This document shows, piece after piece, positions 8,047 through 17,297 of a stretch of 64,000 nucleotides of DNA. The DNA is from Paraburkholderia ultramafica. GTDB lineage: Bacteria > Pseudomonadota > Gammaproteobacteria > Burkholderiales > Burkholderiaceae. Location of the stretch: positions 119,436-183,435 of the forward strand of contig NZ_CADIKK010000017.1 of assembly GCF_902859915.1 (NCBI RefSeq). The letters are read 5' to 3'. The position numbers were made by a program, and so were the translations under genes. The notes beneath the pieces were generated by a model. That model was not told where the DNA came from, did not search any database, and worked only from the letters and a program-made list of their open reading frames with translations. How positions within the stretch are numbered: the first letter of the stretch is position 1; every line of letters begins with the position of its first letter.

Positions 8047-9141
8047 TTACTTCGCGAATTGATCCGGAACCTCGGTCACGCGACGCTGCGACAGGTGATT
8101 CATCCATTCCGTCCCGTTGGCCGCCGACGGATTGATTGACGTAGCAGGGCGGGACGGCGGCGCCATATCGCGCAGGTGCGTCGCCGCGAACGTCGTCACG
8201 TCGGCATATTCGTCGATGCCGAGCCGTGCCGGCGCGAGCGGCGAGTAAGACCCCGCAGCCGAAGGCCTCGGCGACGCTCGCTGCGCGACGGGTGGGACGG
8301 CGATGCGAGGCATGTCGTCCGACATCGCCGCAATCTGCGATAGCGGGTTTGCAGCGGCGCCATGCGCGAGGTAACGGCGTGCTTTTTCGCGCCGGCTGTC
8401 GGTCGTTTCGCGAAGCGCGTGGCGACGATGCGAGAGGGTATCGTTGGTCGACGCGCGCCGCGCTGCCGTTGCTCTAGTTTGATTGGGCGCAGGCGCATAG
8501 ATGGGCGCACCGCCCACGCGTGCCGATGCCGCGCTTCGAGTTCGCGCATTGCCCTTGCCGGCCGCCGGCTCCCGAGTCGTGACAGCATCGGACAAGCGAT
8601 GCTGCGGCGGCTTTGCTGGTTGTGCGTCGAGGCTGGCCGTTACCGTGTCCGCGGGTTTCACATCGTCGATCAACTGGCGATGCGCCAGATGACCGAACGC
8701 AATCCACGCGAGCATCGCCGCACCGCTGAGTGCGCAGGCGCCGCCCGCTAGCGCTCTCCAATGTGGCGGCGCGCCGCGTGACAGGGTTCCAACCGCAGGC
8801 CCCTCGGCCATCGGCAAAGCCGCTGCTTCAGCGAACACATGCGGGGCTTCGTCGCGCGGGGGGGCGAATACCGTGGCGCGCTTCGCCGTTGCGGCCGAGG
8901 CCGCCGCAGCAGCGCGCCGTGGGTTTAGCGGCACCCATCTGCAAAACGAAAGGATGGCCTTGTCGCTCATGCAAAAGGTACGCAGCATCGCTGCATAGAG
9001 CGCCTTGAGTTCCGTCCGCCAGCTATGGCCAGGCGGAAGCAGCGCCCAGTCGCGGCCGAAGGGCGCCGGCAGGTGACCGAGCGGCCGCACGCGCGGCAGC
9101 GCGATGGGGCCTTCGACCAGAGTGAGCGGAATGGTGGACAT
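8047..9141 (-). CDS. Hypothetical single-TM protein, Ala/Arg/Pro-rich
   Basis: A 364-residue protein I do not recognise. Start 9141 (MSTIPLTLVEGPIALP) follows GGAAGAG. Residues 1-80 are compact and may be a cytoplasmic domain (FGRDWALLPPGHSWRTEL, LKALYAAMLRTFCMSDKAIL). One TM segment lies near 130-152 (GGACALSGAAMLAWIAFGHL). The rest is a low-complexity periplasmic tail rich in Ala, Arg, Pro and Ser. No catalytic motif is visible. Composition matches the neighbours, so recent transfer is not suggested. It is probably lineage-specific. Confidence 0.6.
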   Translation of the reverse strand: MSTIPLTLVEGPIALPRVRPLGHLPAPFGRDWALLPPGHSWRTELKALYAAMLRTFCMSDKAILSFCRWVPLNPRRAAAAASAATAKRATVFAPPRDEAPHVFAEAAALPMAEGPAVGTLSRGAPPHWRALAGGACALSGAAMLAWIAFGHLAHRQLIDDVKPADTVTASLDAQPAKPPQHRLSDAVTTREPAAGKGNARTRSAASARVGGAPIYAPAPNQTRATAARRASTNDTLSHRRHALRETTDSRREKARRYLAHGAAANPLSQIAAMSDDMPRIAVPPVAQRASPRPSAAGSYSPLAPARLGIDEYADVTTFAATHLRDMAPPSRPATSINPSAANGTEWMNHLSQRRVTEVPDQFAK

Positions 9142-9445
9142 TGGTCTCTTCCAGCGCCTCGTAGTGGGACCGCCGGTTGACGGCCGCGGGGGTCTGTGGG
9201 GACTCAGGCCTCGAGGCGATGCGGGCGGAACGCCTTTCGTGCACGCCGTACATCAACGCCGCCCCAAACGCCGTGCTCAGGTGGAACACATAGTGGGTGC
9301 GTGGGCGCTACACGGTGAAGCCATCGGCTGCAGACAATGATGCGGGCAGACCGCTGATCCGGCGATCAGACGGTTCTGAAAAATAGGGACGCTCCGCGAG
9401 AGATCGACTCATGCACGAACAACGACCGATCGCTGCGCGCGTACT
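9142..9445. other. Intergenic region, nothing identified
   Basis: About 300 bases between two minus-strand genes. Open frames here have no start signals and no recognisable product. It should hold the promoter of the hypothetical gene ending at 8047. Confidence 0.4.
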
Positions 9446-9997
9446 TTATCGATTCAACCTGTACACGTAGCGCAACGCGGTGATGTCCACGCCGCCCATG
9501 TGATCCGGTTCGGCGCCGACAAACTGCCAGCCTTGCCGTTCATAGAAACCGATCGCCGCCGTGTTGCCTTCGAGCACGTACAGATACAGTTGCGCCTCGC
9601 CTTGCGCGCGAGCCCAGTCCTCGGCGGCGCGCATCAGCAGCTTGCCGACGCCAATGCCCTGATAGCCGGGCAGCGCATGCAGGTTGTCGAGCAGCACGCC
9701 CCACGCGGACTCCGGTTGCCGTTCGGCGCACACGAAGCCGATCGGCTCGCCCGCGAGTTCGGCGATCAGCACGATGCGGCGCTCGCCGCCCGGCGCGCCC
9801 AGCCGCGCCTCCCAATAGGCGGCGCGCTCGCGCGTGACTTCGCAGTCGAGGAACGCGTCGGGCAACAGGCCGCGATAAGTGGCCTGCCAACTGGCGCTGT
9901 GAATCGAAGCGATCAGCGCGGCGTCGTCGAGAGTCGCGGGGCGCAGCGAAAGGGCGGGGGTGGGTCGCATCGGGGTAATGATCAACGGAAGTGCCAA
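9446..9997 (-). CDS. GNAT-family N-acetyltransferase
   Basis: A 183-residue single-domain acetyltransferase (start 9997; an internal Met ten codons in is an alternative). It shows the GNAT order: N-terminal LRPATLDDAALIASIHSASW, central strand RIVLIAELAGEPIGFVCAE, acetyl-CoA loop LPGYQGIGVGKLLMRAAEDWA matching Q/RxxGxG/A, and the end NTAAIGFYERQGWQFVG. It transfers an acetyl group from acetyl-CoA to an amine of unknown identity. It stands alone between unrelated genes, so the context gives no substrate. Confidence 0.9.
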   Translation of the reverse strand: MALPLIITPMRPTPALSLRPATLDDAALIASIHSASWQATYRGLLPDAFLDCEVTRERAAYWEARLGAPGGERRIVLIAELAGEPIGFVCAERQPESAWGVLLDNLHALPGYQGIGVGKLLMRAAEDWARAQGEAQLYLYVLEGNTAAIGFYERQGWQFVGAEPDHMGGVDITALRYVYRLNR

Positions 9998-10277
9998 GCC
10001 GCAAAGTTTACCGTGACGATTCGTCCGCGTCGCCCGTAAGCAAACTGTATGCTTTTCGCGACAACGCCAACAACGGTAACATTACCTGGCGCGGCCTCCG
10101 CATGAGTCACAAGGTTTACCCTGATACCGCGTGAATGCGTTCGCCATGAGAATGCAGCGCCCCCGGTGCGTCCTTTCCTTACCGTTCGCCTGCGGCATCC
10201 GCTTGCCTAACGCCGTGGATCGTTTCAACTGCCTGGTCGTCATCGCATACAGGGCGACCGGCTTATCTGAGAATGTC

Positions 10278-11579
10278 ATGTCGACTGCGTCACACGCCAT
10301 CCCCGTCCGGGAAGAATCCAAGGTCAAGACCGTTTTTCGCGTCGTCAGCGGCAACTTTCTTGAGATGTACGACTTCATGGTCTACGGCTATTACGCATCG
10401 GCGATCGCCAAGACCTACTTCCCAAGCGGCAACGAGTTCGCGTCGCTGATGCTGTCGCTGTCGGTGTTCGGCGCGGGCTTCCTGATGCGCCCGCTCGGCG
10501 CGATTGTGCTCGGCGCCTACATCGACCACCACGGCCGCCGCAAAGGCCTGATCCTCACGCTCGGCCTGATGGCGCTCGGCACGCTCACGGTCGCGTCGAT
10601 TCCAGGCTACGCGACGATCGGCCTGCTAGCGCCCGTGCTCGTGCTGGGCGGGCGTCTGTTGCAAGGCTTCTCCGCCGGGGTCGAACTGGGCGGCGTGTCC
10701 GTGTATCTGTCGGAGATCGCCACCAAGGGCAACAAGGGTTTTTATTGCTCGTGGCAGTCGGGCAGCCAGCAGGTCGCGGTGGTGTTCGCCGCGCTGATCG
10801 GCGTGCTGCTGAACAAGTTGCTGCCGGCCGACCAGATGACCGCCTGGGGCTGGCGCGTGCCGTTCCTGATCGGCTGCCTGATCGTGCCGTTCCTGTTCAT
10901 CATTCGCCGTTCGCTGAGGGAAACCGAGGAATTCCAGGCGCGCAAGCATCGTCCGAGCATGAGCGAGATCATGAAGTCGATGGCCACCAACTGGGGCGTC
11001 GTGCTGGGCGGCATGGGCATGGTCATCATGACCACCGTGTCGTTCTACATGATCACCGCGTACACGCCCACCTTCGGCAAGGAAGTGCTGAAGCTGTCGG
11101 CGATCGACACGCTCGTCGTCACGGTCTGCGTGGGTCTGTCGAACCTGATCTGGCTGCCGCTCTCGGGTGCGCTGTCGGATCGCATCGGCCGCCGTCCGGT
11201 GCTGCTCGCGTTCACGGTCCTGACGATCGTCACCGCGTATCCGGCGCTGCAATGGCTGGTCGCCGAGCCGTCGTTCGCGCGCCTGCTGGCGGTTCAGTTG
11301 TGGTTGTCGTTCCTGTACGGCAGCTATAACGGCGCGATGGTGGTGGCGCTGACCGAAGTGATGCCGGTCGAAGTCCGCACCGCCGGCTTCTCGCTCGCGT
11401 ACAGTCTGGCGACGACGGTCGGCGGCTTCACGCCGGCTATCGCGACGCTGCTGATTCACGTCACGAACAACAAGGCGGCGCCGGGTCTGTTCCTCGGCGT
11501 GGCGGCGATTTGCGGGCTGATCGCGACGCTGGTGCTGTATCGCACGCCGGAGTCGCGCAATCAGTATCGGGCGGCCTGA
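10278..11579 (+). CDS. MFS metabolite:H+ symporter, citrate/tricarballylate type
   Basis: A 433-residue inner-membrane carrier with 12 TM segments. ATG 10278 (MSTASHAIPVREESKVKTVF) is chosen because similarity begins there; an upstream in-frame start at 10131 adds an atypical stretch. Metabolite:H+ symporter signatures are NFLEMYDFMVYGYYASAIAK, the loop 2-3 motif GAYIDHHGRRKGL and GRLLQGFSAGVELGGVSVYL. These resemble CitA and TcuC, which import citrate or tricarballylate with protons. The substrate is inferred from subfamily resemblance only. The gene is monocistronic and ends in a strong terminator. Confidence 0.85.
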   Translation: MSTASHAIPVREESKVKTVFRVVSGNFLEMYDFMVYGYYASAIAKTYFPSGNEFASLMLSLSVFGAGFLMRPLGAIVLGAYIDHHGRRKGLILTLGLMALGTLTVASIPGYATIGLLAPVLVLGGRLLQGFSAGVELGGVSVYLSEIATKGNKGFYCSWQSGSQQVAVVFAALIGVLLNKLLPADQMTAWGWRVPFLIGCLIVPFLFIIRRSLRETEEFQARKHRPSMSEIMKSMATNWGVVLGGMGMVIMTTVSFYMITAYTPTFGKEVLKLSAIDTLVVTVCVGLSNLIWLPLSGALSDRIGRRPVLLAFTVLTIVTAYPALQWLVAEPSFARLLAVQLWLSFLYGSYNGAMVVALTEVMPVEVRTAGFSLAYSLATTVGGFTPAIATLLIHVTNNKAAPGLFLGVAAICGLIATLVLYRTPESRNQYRAA

Positions 11580-11628
11580 CGGTTGACTGCCCGCCGTGGT
11601 TGGTGCGGTTAAGTTGGTTTGGTTAAAG

Positions 11629-11663
11629 AAAAACCCCGCGTTCGTGAGGACGCGGGGTTTTTT
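11629..11663 (+). terminator. Rho-independent terminator after the MFS symporter gene
   Basis: Stem AAACCCCGCG / CGCGGGGTTT with a 10-base loop followed by a T-run. The A-rich other side could also serve the convergent gene ending at 11759. Confidence 0.92.
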
Positions 11664-11758
11664 GTTGCGCGCGGCGCAATGCAATGCAATGCGGTGCTGT
11701 GTCGTGCAGGCTGTGTGCTTCGCTGCGCCGCGCGGATTGCACCGAACGTCGCTCGAAG

Positions 11759-13606
11759 CTAGCCCGTGCGCAATTCGTTCGCCACCGCATCGACGACCTC
11801 GCCCCACGCGTCGGGCCGCGGCTGACGGACCAGCGTCGCGCCCGGATACCACGGACTGCGCGTGTCGCCGTCGAACCAGCGCCAATCCGGTGCGAACGGC
11901 AGCATCAGCCACAGCGGCTTACGCAGCGCACCGGCCAGGTGAGCGATGGAGGTGTCGATCGACACCACCGCGTCGAGCCGCTCGATGATCGCCGCGGTGT
12001 CCGCGAAGTCGCCGATCCGCGTGTCGAACCGATGGATCCACGCCGCCCGTGGATGCGCGTCGAGCGCCGCGCGTTCGTCGACGCTCAGTGCGGGTTGCAG
12101 CACGATCCAGTCGATCCCGTCGAGCGCGAACAGCGGGTCGAGCGCGGCGAGCGGCATCGAACGCGTTTCGTTCTGCTGGATGCGTCCCGACCACGCAATG
12201 CCGACTTTGCGTTTTGCCTGACCGCCGAGCGAGCCGCGCCATTTGCGGCCATACGTAGGTGGCACGTCGAGATAGGGCGTGCGGCCCGGAATCGTGTCGA
12301 AGCTCGTGCCGAGCGCGAGCGGCAGGCTCAGCAACGGGCATTGCAGATCGGCGGCGGGGCGCGGCGCGCCTTGGGGGATCAGCGTCACGCGCCATGCCTG
12401 CGCGGCCGGGGCCAGCAAGGGCAGCAATTGCGGCTGCACTTCGAGCACGACGCGCGCGGCGCGCAGCGCGGCGAGCGGGACGAAGCGCACGAATTGCAGC
12501 GTGTCGCCGAAACCTTGCTCGGCATGGATCAACAGCGTGCGCTGTTCGATCGGCTCGCCGTGCCAGCGCGGCAGCGTCTGGATGACCGGCTGCGCGACGG
12601 TTTGCAGTCGCCACTCGTACTCCGGCAGCCCGCGTGCGAAGTCGCGCTGCGCGAGCCACGCGAGCGCGCGGTTCATGTGCGCGGAGGCGAGGTCGGGGCG
12701 CAGGCGCAGCGCCTGATCGAACGCGCGCACAGCGGGCGCGTGCGCGCCGAGCGCCTGGTGCGCGGTGCCGAGACTTAGCCACGCGAGCGCGAATTGCGGA
12801 TCGAGACCGACCGAGCGTTCGAGATATGGCAGCGCCTGCGCGTGACGTCCCAAGGCCGCGAGCGCATTGCCCATCCCGTAGATGGCCGGTGGCAGATTCG
12901 GCTGCAAGCCCAGCGCCGCCTCGAACGACGCGACCGCTTCGGCATGGCGGCCGGTGGCGTCGAACGTATTGGCGAGATTGAAGTGCGCGGCGACGAAGCG
13001 CGGCTCGGCGGCGAGCGCCGCCTGGAAGCAGGGGATCGCGTCGTCCGCGCGACCCAGCGCGTTCAGCGCCATGCCCATGTTGTTCAACGCGCCCGCGTGA
13101 CCGGGACGCAGTGCGAGCGCGCGCCGGAACGACGCGATGGCGTCCGTGTGACGTCCGAGCGCGTGCAGCGCGTTGCCGAGATTGTTGTGGGACGACGCGT
13201 CGTCCGGTTGCAGGCGCAGCGATTTCTCGAACGCGTCGGCGGCGTCTTCGTGGCGGCCCACCGACGCGTACGCGTTGCCGAGGTTGTAGTGCGCCATCGG
13301 GAAAGAGGGCGCGAGCGTCAGCGCGTTGCGGAACTGTTCGATGGCGTCGTCGATCTGGCCCAGCGCTTTCAGCGCGTTGCCGAGGTTCAGTTGCAGCGCG
13401 GCGTCTTCGGGACGCAGGTGCACCGCGCGCCGCACCAGCTCGACGGCTTCGGCGTGCTGGCCCTGCTGGTGGCGCAGGACGCCCAGCAGGTGCAGCGCAT
13501 CGACGTGCGAGGGATTGCCGTCGAGCGTCGCGCGGTAGCCGCGTTCGGCGTCGTCGAGGCGGCCGTCACGATGCGCCGCGAAAGCGCGGTCAAATACAGG
13601 TTGCAT
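11759..13606 (-). CDS. Tetratricopeptide-repeat protein with glycosyltransferase-9-like C-terminal domain
   Basis: A 615-residue protein. Start 13606 (MQPVFDRAFAAHRDGRLDDAERGY) is preferred to 13651 because the TPR array begins there. Residues 1 to about 340 hold nine or ten TPR units with the usual W/L/G/Y/A/P spacing, as in LQLNLGNALKALGQIDDAIEQF. Residues about 370-600 resemble the heptosyltransferase-like domain often fused to TPRs: HAEQGFGDTLQFVRFVPL, KVGIAWSG, VVSIDTSIAHLAGALRKPLWLML and RSPWYPGATLVRQ. It may glycosylate a protein or surface polymer in the cytoplasm. The acceptor is unknown. It is divergent from the zinc-sensor gene and probably unrelated to it. Confidence 0.82.
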   Translation of the reverse strand: MQPVFDRAFAAHRDGRLDDAERGYRATLDGNPSHVDALHLLGVLRHQQGQHAEAVELVRRAVHLRPEDAALQLNLGNALKALGQIDDAIEQFRNALTLAPSFPMAHYNLGNAYASVGRHEDAADAFEKSLRLQPDDASSHNNLGNALHALGRHTDAIASFRRALALRPGHAGALNNMGMALNALGRADDAIPCFQAALAAEPRFVAAHFNLANTFDATGRHAEAVASFEAALGLQPNLPPAIYGMGNALAALGRHAQALPYLERSVGLDPQFALAWLSLGTAHQALGAHAPAVRAFDQALRLRPDLASAHMNRALAWLAQRDFARGLPEYEWRLQTVAQPVIQTLPRWHGEPIEQRTLLIHAEQGFGDTLQFVRFVPLAALRAARVVLEVQPQLLPLLAPAAQAWRVTLIPQGAPRPAADLQCPLLSLPLALGTSFDTIPGRTPYLDVPPTYGRKWRGSLGGQAKRKVGIAWSGRIQQNETRSMPLAALDPLFALDGIDWIVLQPALSVDERAALDAHPRAAWIHRFDTRIGDFADTAAIIERLDAVVSIDTSIAHLAGALRKPLWLMLPFAPDWRWFDGDTRSPWYPGATLVRQPRPDAWGEVVDAVANELRTG

Positions 13607-13697
13607 GACGGGGAATGGCATTCGGGTGAGGCAGAGGCCGCATTTTCCCACACTCGCCGGACGACGCTCCGATTTGACCGGTCCGCTTACGATCTAT

Positions 13698-13723
13698 AAC
13701 ATCTGAACACCTGTTCATATGTT
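13698..13723. promoter_or_regulatory. 12-2-12 inverted repeat, operator of the ArsR/SmtB-type zinc sensor
   Basis: Arms AACATCTGAACA (13698-13709) and TGTTCATATGTT (13712-13723) are inverted complements at 11 of 12 positions, with the 2-base spacer CC. This is the classic operator form of zinc-responsive ArsR/SmtB repressors, with TGAACA/TGTTCA at the core. It ends 8 bases before the regulator's ATG, so bound repressor would block transcription of its own operon. Confidence 0.85.
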
Positions 13724-13731
13724 TTGGCGGG

Positions 13732-14139
13732 ATGCCTGATTCGATGCCGTCTGCCATGGGTTCTTCGCCGGTTTCTTCTACTGCTGCCGCGTCCGCTTTG
13801 CCCTTGTCGCTGACGGATGGTCAGGAGAGTGCGGCGGATCCGGTCGTGCCGCTGGCCGAACTGTTTCGCCTGCTCGGCGACCCGACGCGTTTGCGCATCG
13901 TGCTGGCATGCGTCGGCGGGCGGCGCGCTGTGGGGGCGATCGCCGAAGGTCTGGGCTTGTCGCCGTCGCTGGTGAGCCATCATCTGCGGCGGCTGCGCGC
14001 GGCGCGGATCGTGCGCGCGGAGCGCCAGGGCAAGCAGGTGTTCTATCGCGCCGCGGACAGCCATATCAGCGCGATGCTCGCCGGGATGCTCGAGCATGTG
14101 GCCGAGCCGGTCGACGACTATTCTCTGGACCCGTCATGA
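13732..14139 (+). CDS. ArsR/SmtB-family metal-responsive repressor, predicted zinc sensor
   Basis: A 135-residue winged-helix repressor with a disordered N-terminus of about 35 residues. DNA-binding segment: ELFRLLGDPTRLRIVLA, then IAEGLGLSPSLVSHHLRRL and the wing RIVRAERQGKQVFYRAA. The last helix reads DSHISAMLAGMLEHVAE, an exact match to the alpha-5 metal site D-x-H-x10-H-x2-E of SmtB and CzrA zinc sensors. No alpha-3 CxC arsenic or cadmium site is present. It overlaps the exporter gene by four bases (ATGA) and has its operator directly upstream, so it should derepress the exporter when zinc (or Co, Ni) is high. Confidence 0.92.
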   Translation: MPDSMPSAMGSSPVSSTAAASALPLSLTDGQESAADPVVPLAELFRLLGDPTRLRIVLACVGGRRAVGAIAEGLGLSPSLVSHHLRRLRAARIVRAERQGKQVFYRAADSHISAMLAGMLEHVAEPVDDYSLDPS

Positions 14140-15227
14140 ACAAAACCGATACGCCGGACCGGGATGACGAAGGGCGTGGGGCGAAGCGGGGCGGGCTCGG
14201 CGGACGGGAGCACAGCGGCCACGACCACAGTGGTCACGACCACGGCGGTCACGACCACAGCGGCCACAACCACAGCAGCCCCAGTCTCACCGGCCACGCC
14301 CACTCTAGCCACACCCACCCCGGCCACCACCACACCCACACCCCAGTCGCAGGCCACGGCCGCGCATTCGCGATCGCCGTCACCCTGAACGTGGCCATCG
14401 TCGTCGTCCAGGCGGTCTACGGCGTGCTCGCGCACTCCACCGCGCTGCTCGCCGACGCGGGCCACAACCTCTCGGACGTCCTCGGCCTGCTTCTCGCATG
14501 GGGCGCCGCGTGGCTTGCCACTCGCCGTCCATCGGCGCGCTACACGTTCGGCTACGGCAGCTCGTCGATTCTCGCGTCGCTCATCAACGCGGGGCTGCTG
14601 CTGTTCGCGTGCGGCGTGATCGTCGCCGAAGCGCTCGGACGCCTGATGACCCCGGCGCCGGTGGCCGGTCTCGCGGTGTTCGTCGTCGCGACGATCGGCG
14701 TGGTGGTCAACGGCATTTCCGCGTGGCTCTTCATGCGCGGTCAGAAGGAAGATCTCAACATTCGCGGCGCCTTCCTGCACATGGCCGCCGATGCAGGCGT
14801 CTCGGCGGCGGTCGCGCTCAGCGGCCTCGTGATTCTCTACACCCGCTGGATGTGGCTCGACCCGGTGATGAGCCTGCTGGTGGTCGCGGTCGTGGTGGCG
14901 GGCACGTGGGGTCTGTTGCGCGATTCGGTGCGCCTCGCGCTCGACGGCGTGCCGTCGGGCGTCGATCTGCAACGCATCCGCGACTATCTGGCCGCGCAAC
15001 CCGGCGTGGTCGACGTGCACGACCTGCACGTGTGGGCGCTGTCGACCACCGGCAACGCGCTCAGCGCGCATCTGGTGATGCCGGGGGGCCATCCCGGCGA
15101 CGAGTCGCTCGACCGCATCGTCGTCGCATTGCGCGAGCGCTTTTCGATGCAGCATGCGACGCTGCAAGTCGACCTCGGCACGACCGAGCATCGTTGCGCG
15201 ATGGATCACGCGCCGCACGCGCATTGA
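14136..15227 (+). CDS. CDF-family divalent metal cation exporter with His-rich N-terminus
   Basis: A 363-residue cation diffusion facilitator of the inner membrane, exporting Zn2+ (possibly Co2+ or Cd2+) for protons. Residues about 25-70 are a dense His/Gly/Ser/Asp tract (repeats of GHDHSGHDHGG type) likely to collect metal. The six-TM domain contains the metal sites HSTALLADAGHNLSDVLGLL (H-x3-D) and RGAFLHMAADAGVSAAVAL (H-x3-D). The cytoplasmic C-terminal domain contains VDVHDLHVWALSTTGNALSAHL. It starts inside the ArsR stop codon, so the two genes are co-transcribed and probably translationally coupled. Resemblance to ZitB/DmeF supports zinc or cobalt. Confidence 0.93.
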   Translation: MNKTDTPDRDDEGRGAKRGGLGGREHSGHDHSGHDHGGHDHSGHNHSSPSLTGHAHSSHTHPGHHHTHTPVAGHGRAFAIAVTLNVAIVVVQAVYGVLAHSTALLADAGHNLSDVLGLLLAWGAAWLATRRPSARYTFGYGSSSILASLINAGLLLFACGVIVAEALGRLMTPAPVAGLAVFVVATIGVVVNGISAWLFMRGQKEDLNIRGAFLHMAADAGVSAAVALSGLVILYTRWMWLDPVMSLLVVAVVVAGTWGLLRDSVRLALDGVPSGVDLQRIRDYLAAQPGVVDVHDLHVWALSTTGNALSAHLVMPGGHPGDESLDRIVVALRERFSMQHATLQVDLGTTEHRCAMDHAPHAH

Positions 15228-15400
15228 CGCCGACGGCGACGCGCGACGGCGTTCACGCCGCTTGACCCGGCGACGCCGCGCAGTACCCCACACAGTACCC
15301 CACACACAACGCCACGCAGGCATCGCGATTGATGCAGCGCACCGCTGAACGCGGCATCGGCGGCGTACACTAGAACGCATTGTTGCTTCCGGAGTGCCGC

Positions 15401-17125
15401 ATGGACGCTGCTGCATACGATGCGTCGCCGGTGCTGATCGTCGGGGCGGGTCCTACCGGTCTCGCCGCAGCGATGAGTCTCGCGCGTGCCCACATCCCCG
15501 TGCGCCTGATCGACAAAGCGATGCAGCCGAACCCGTATTCGCGCGCCATCGGCATCCAGGCGCGCACGCTCGAACTGCTCGAACAGCATCGGCTGATCGA
15601 ACCGTTTCTCGAACTCGGTCATCGCGCGCGCATCGCCAATCTCTTTTCGAACGGCATGCGGCTCGCGCAACTCGACTTCGATCCGCTGCACACGCGCTAT
15701 CCGTATCTGCTGTTTATCGAGCAGTCCATCACCGAACGTCTGCTCACCGAGCATCTCGCCACATTGGGCGTGACGATCGAGCGGGGTGTCGAACTGACGA
15801 TGTTTTCGCAGGGCGCCGCGAGCATTCAGGCGACGCTGCGGCGCCCGGACGGCCACACCGAAACGATGCGCCCGTCGTACCTGATCGCCGCCGACGGCGC
15901 GCATAGCGCGATCCGTCACCGGCTGGGTCTGAGCTTCGAGGGCAAGACCTTCGAACAGACTTTCCTGCTCGCCGATCTGCACGCCGAAACCGATTGGCCC
16001 GAAGACGAGTTTCATATCTTCGCTTCGGGCGAGGGTCTGGTGGCGCTGTTTCCGATGGGCCATGGGCGGCATCGGCTGATTGCGGATCATGCGGTCGAGC
16101 CGCCCGCTGTCGCCGCGCCCGCGACTCCGGCGGTGCTGGGCGAACCGCCGCTCGACAGCGTACCGGCGCCTTCGCTCGAGCAATGCAAAGAGTTGATCGC
16201 GCGGCGCGTGCGGGAACGCGTCGACGTGTCGGACCTGGCCTGGTCCTCGTATTTCCATCTAAATAGCCGGATGGTGGACCGGCTGCGCGTCGGCCGCATC
16301 TTCCTCGCCGGCGACGCCGCGCATGTGCACAGCCCGGCGGGCGCGCAAGGCATGAACACCGGCATTCAGGAAGCGTTCAATCTCGGCTGGAAGCTCGCGC
16401 GCGTGTTGAAGGCCGCGGCGCCGGACCGCCTGCTCGATACCTATCACCTCGAACGGCATCCGATCGAGCGCGACGTGCTGCGGCAGACCGGCTTCATCAC
16501 GCAGATGGCCGAGGCCGATCACGGACCGCTGAAGCTGCTGCGCGAGCGCGTGATGCCGGTGCTGGCCGCGCTCGGTCCGCTGCGCGATGCCGCGCGTTTG
16601 ACCATCAGCGAGTTGTCGATCCAGTACCGGCGCAGTCCGCTCACGCTCGAACGGGTGCTCGACGGCGGCCCGCGCGCCGGCGAGCGCGCGCCCGATGCGC
16701 TGGTGCATGTCGTGGACGGTCCGCTTGGCCGCGCGCCGGGTGTCGGCTGCATTTTCGATCTGCACGATCCGGCGTTCTTCTCGCTGTTTCTGCTGGTGCC
16801 GCCGCTGCCGGTCGACGATACGCCGCTCGACCCGGCCGCAAAACATGCGCCGCCGCCGGACCCGGAACTGGAGCGGCTCGCCGCCGATATCGAGCGCTTG
16901 CTGCCGGGCGCGGTGCGGATCTGGCGCATCACCGATACGACCGGCGACGGCGCTCCGGCGTTGTCCGAATCGTACGGACGCACGCGGCCGTCGTTCTATC
17001 TGGTGCGGCCTGACGGCTACATCAGCGCGCGCGGGCGTACCGGCTCCGATCTGCACGGCCTGCTGCGGCATTGCGAAGCGTGGTTCACGGTGGGGGGCGA
17101 GATACCGGAGCAGGCGGCGCTGTGA
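15401..17125 (+). CDS. FAD-dependent aromatic-ring monooxygenase (group A, PheA/TfdB-like)
   Basis: A 574-residue flavoprotein. ATG 15401 (MDAAAYDASPVLIVGAG) follows GGAG at 15391. Domains: Rossmann GxGxxG (VLIVGAGPTGLAAAMSLARA, residues about 9-28), the mid motif LIAADGAHSAIRHRLGL (DG motif) and the second FAD motif GRIFLAGDAAHVHSPAGAQGMNTG, then a thioredoxin-like C-terminal domain. Such enzymes use NAD(P)H and O2 to hydroxylate phenols and related rings. The substrate cannot be set: there are no ring-cleavage genes beside it. It is monocistronic and convergent with the formate dehydrogenase genes. Confidence 0.85.
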   Translation: MDAAAYDASPVLIVGAGPTGLAAAMSLARAHIPVRLIDKAMQPNPYSRAIGIQARTLELLEQHRLIEPFLELGHRARIANLFSNGMRLAQLDFDPLHTRYPYLLFIEQSITERLLTEHLATLGVTIERGVELTMFSQGAASIQATLRRPDGHTETMRPSYLIAADGAHSAIRHRLGLSFEGKTFEQTFLLADLHAETDWPEDEFHIFASGEGLVALFPMGHGRHRLIADHAVEPPAVAAPATPAVLGEPPLDSVPAPSLEQCKELIARRVRERVDVSDLAWSSYFHLNSRMVDRLRVGRIFLAGDAAHVHSPAGAQGMNTGIQEAFNLGWKLARVLKAAAPDRLLDTYHLERHPIERDVLRQTGFITQMAEADHGPLKLLRERVMPVLAALGPLRDAARLTISELSIQYRRSPLTLERVLDGGPRAGERAPDALVHVVDGPLGRAPGVGCIFDLHDPAFFSLFLLVPPLPVDDTPLDPAAKHAPPPDPELERLAADIERLLPGAVRIWRITDTTGDGAPALSESYGRTRPSFYLVRPDGYISARGRTGSDLHGLLRHCEAWFTVGGEIPEQAAL

Positions 17126-17297
17126 GGTGGGCCGTCGTGTCGTTGGATGACAGGCGACGTGGCAGGGGCGAGAAGCGTGAGAGAACCGCGAACTCGCCAC
17201 TGCTTGCCGCTGCTTGTCCACTGCTTGAATCGCAGCGCGCGCCGCTAGCGGAACCCTGCAGCGCGCCGCTGCTTGACCCGCGAGGCAGCGCCGCGAC

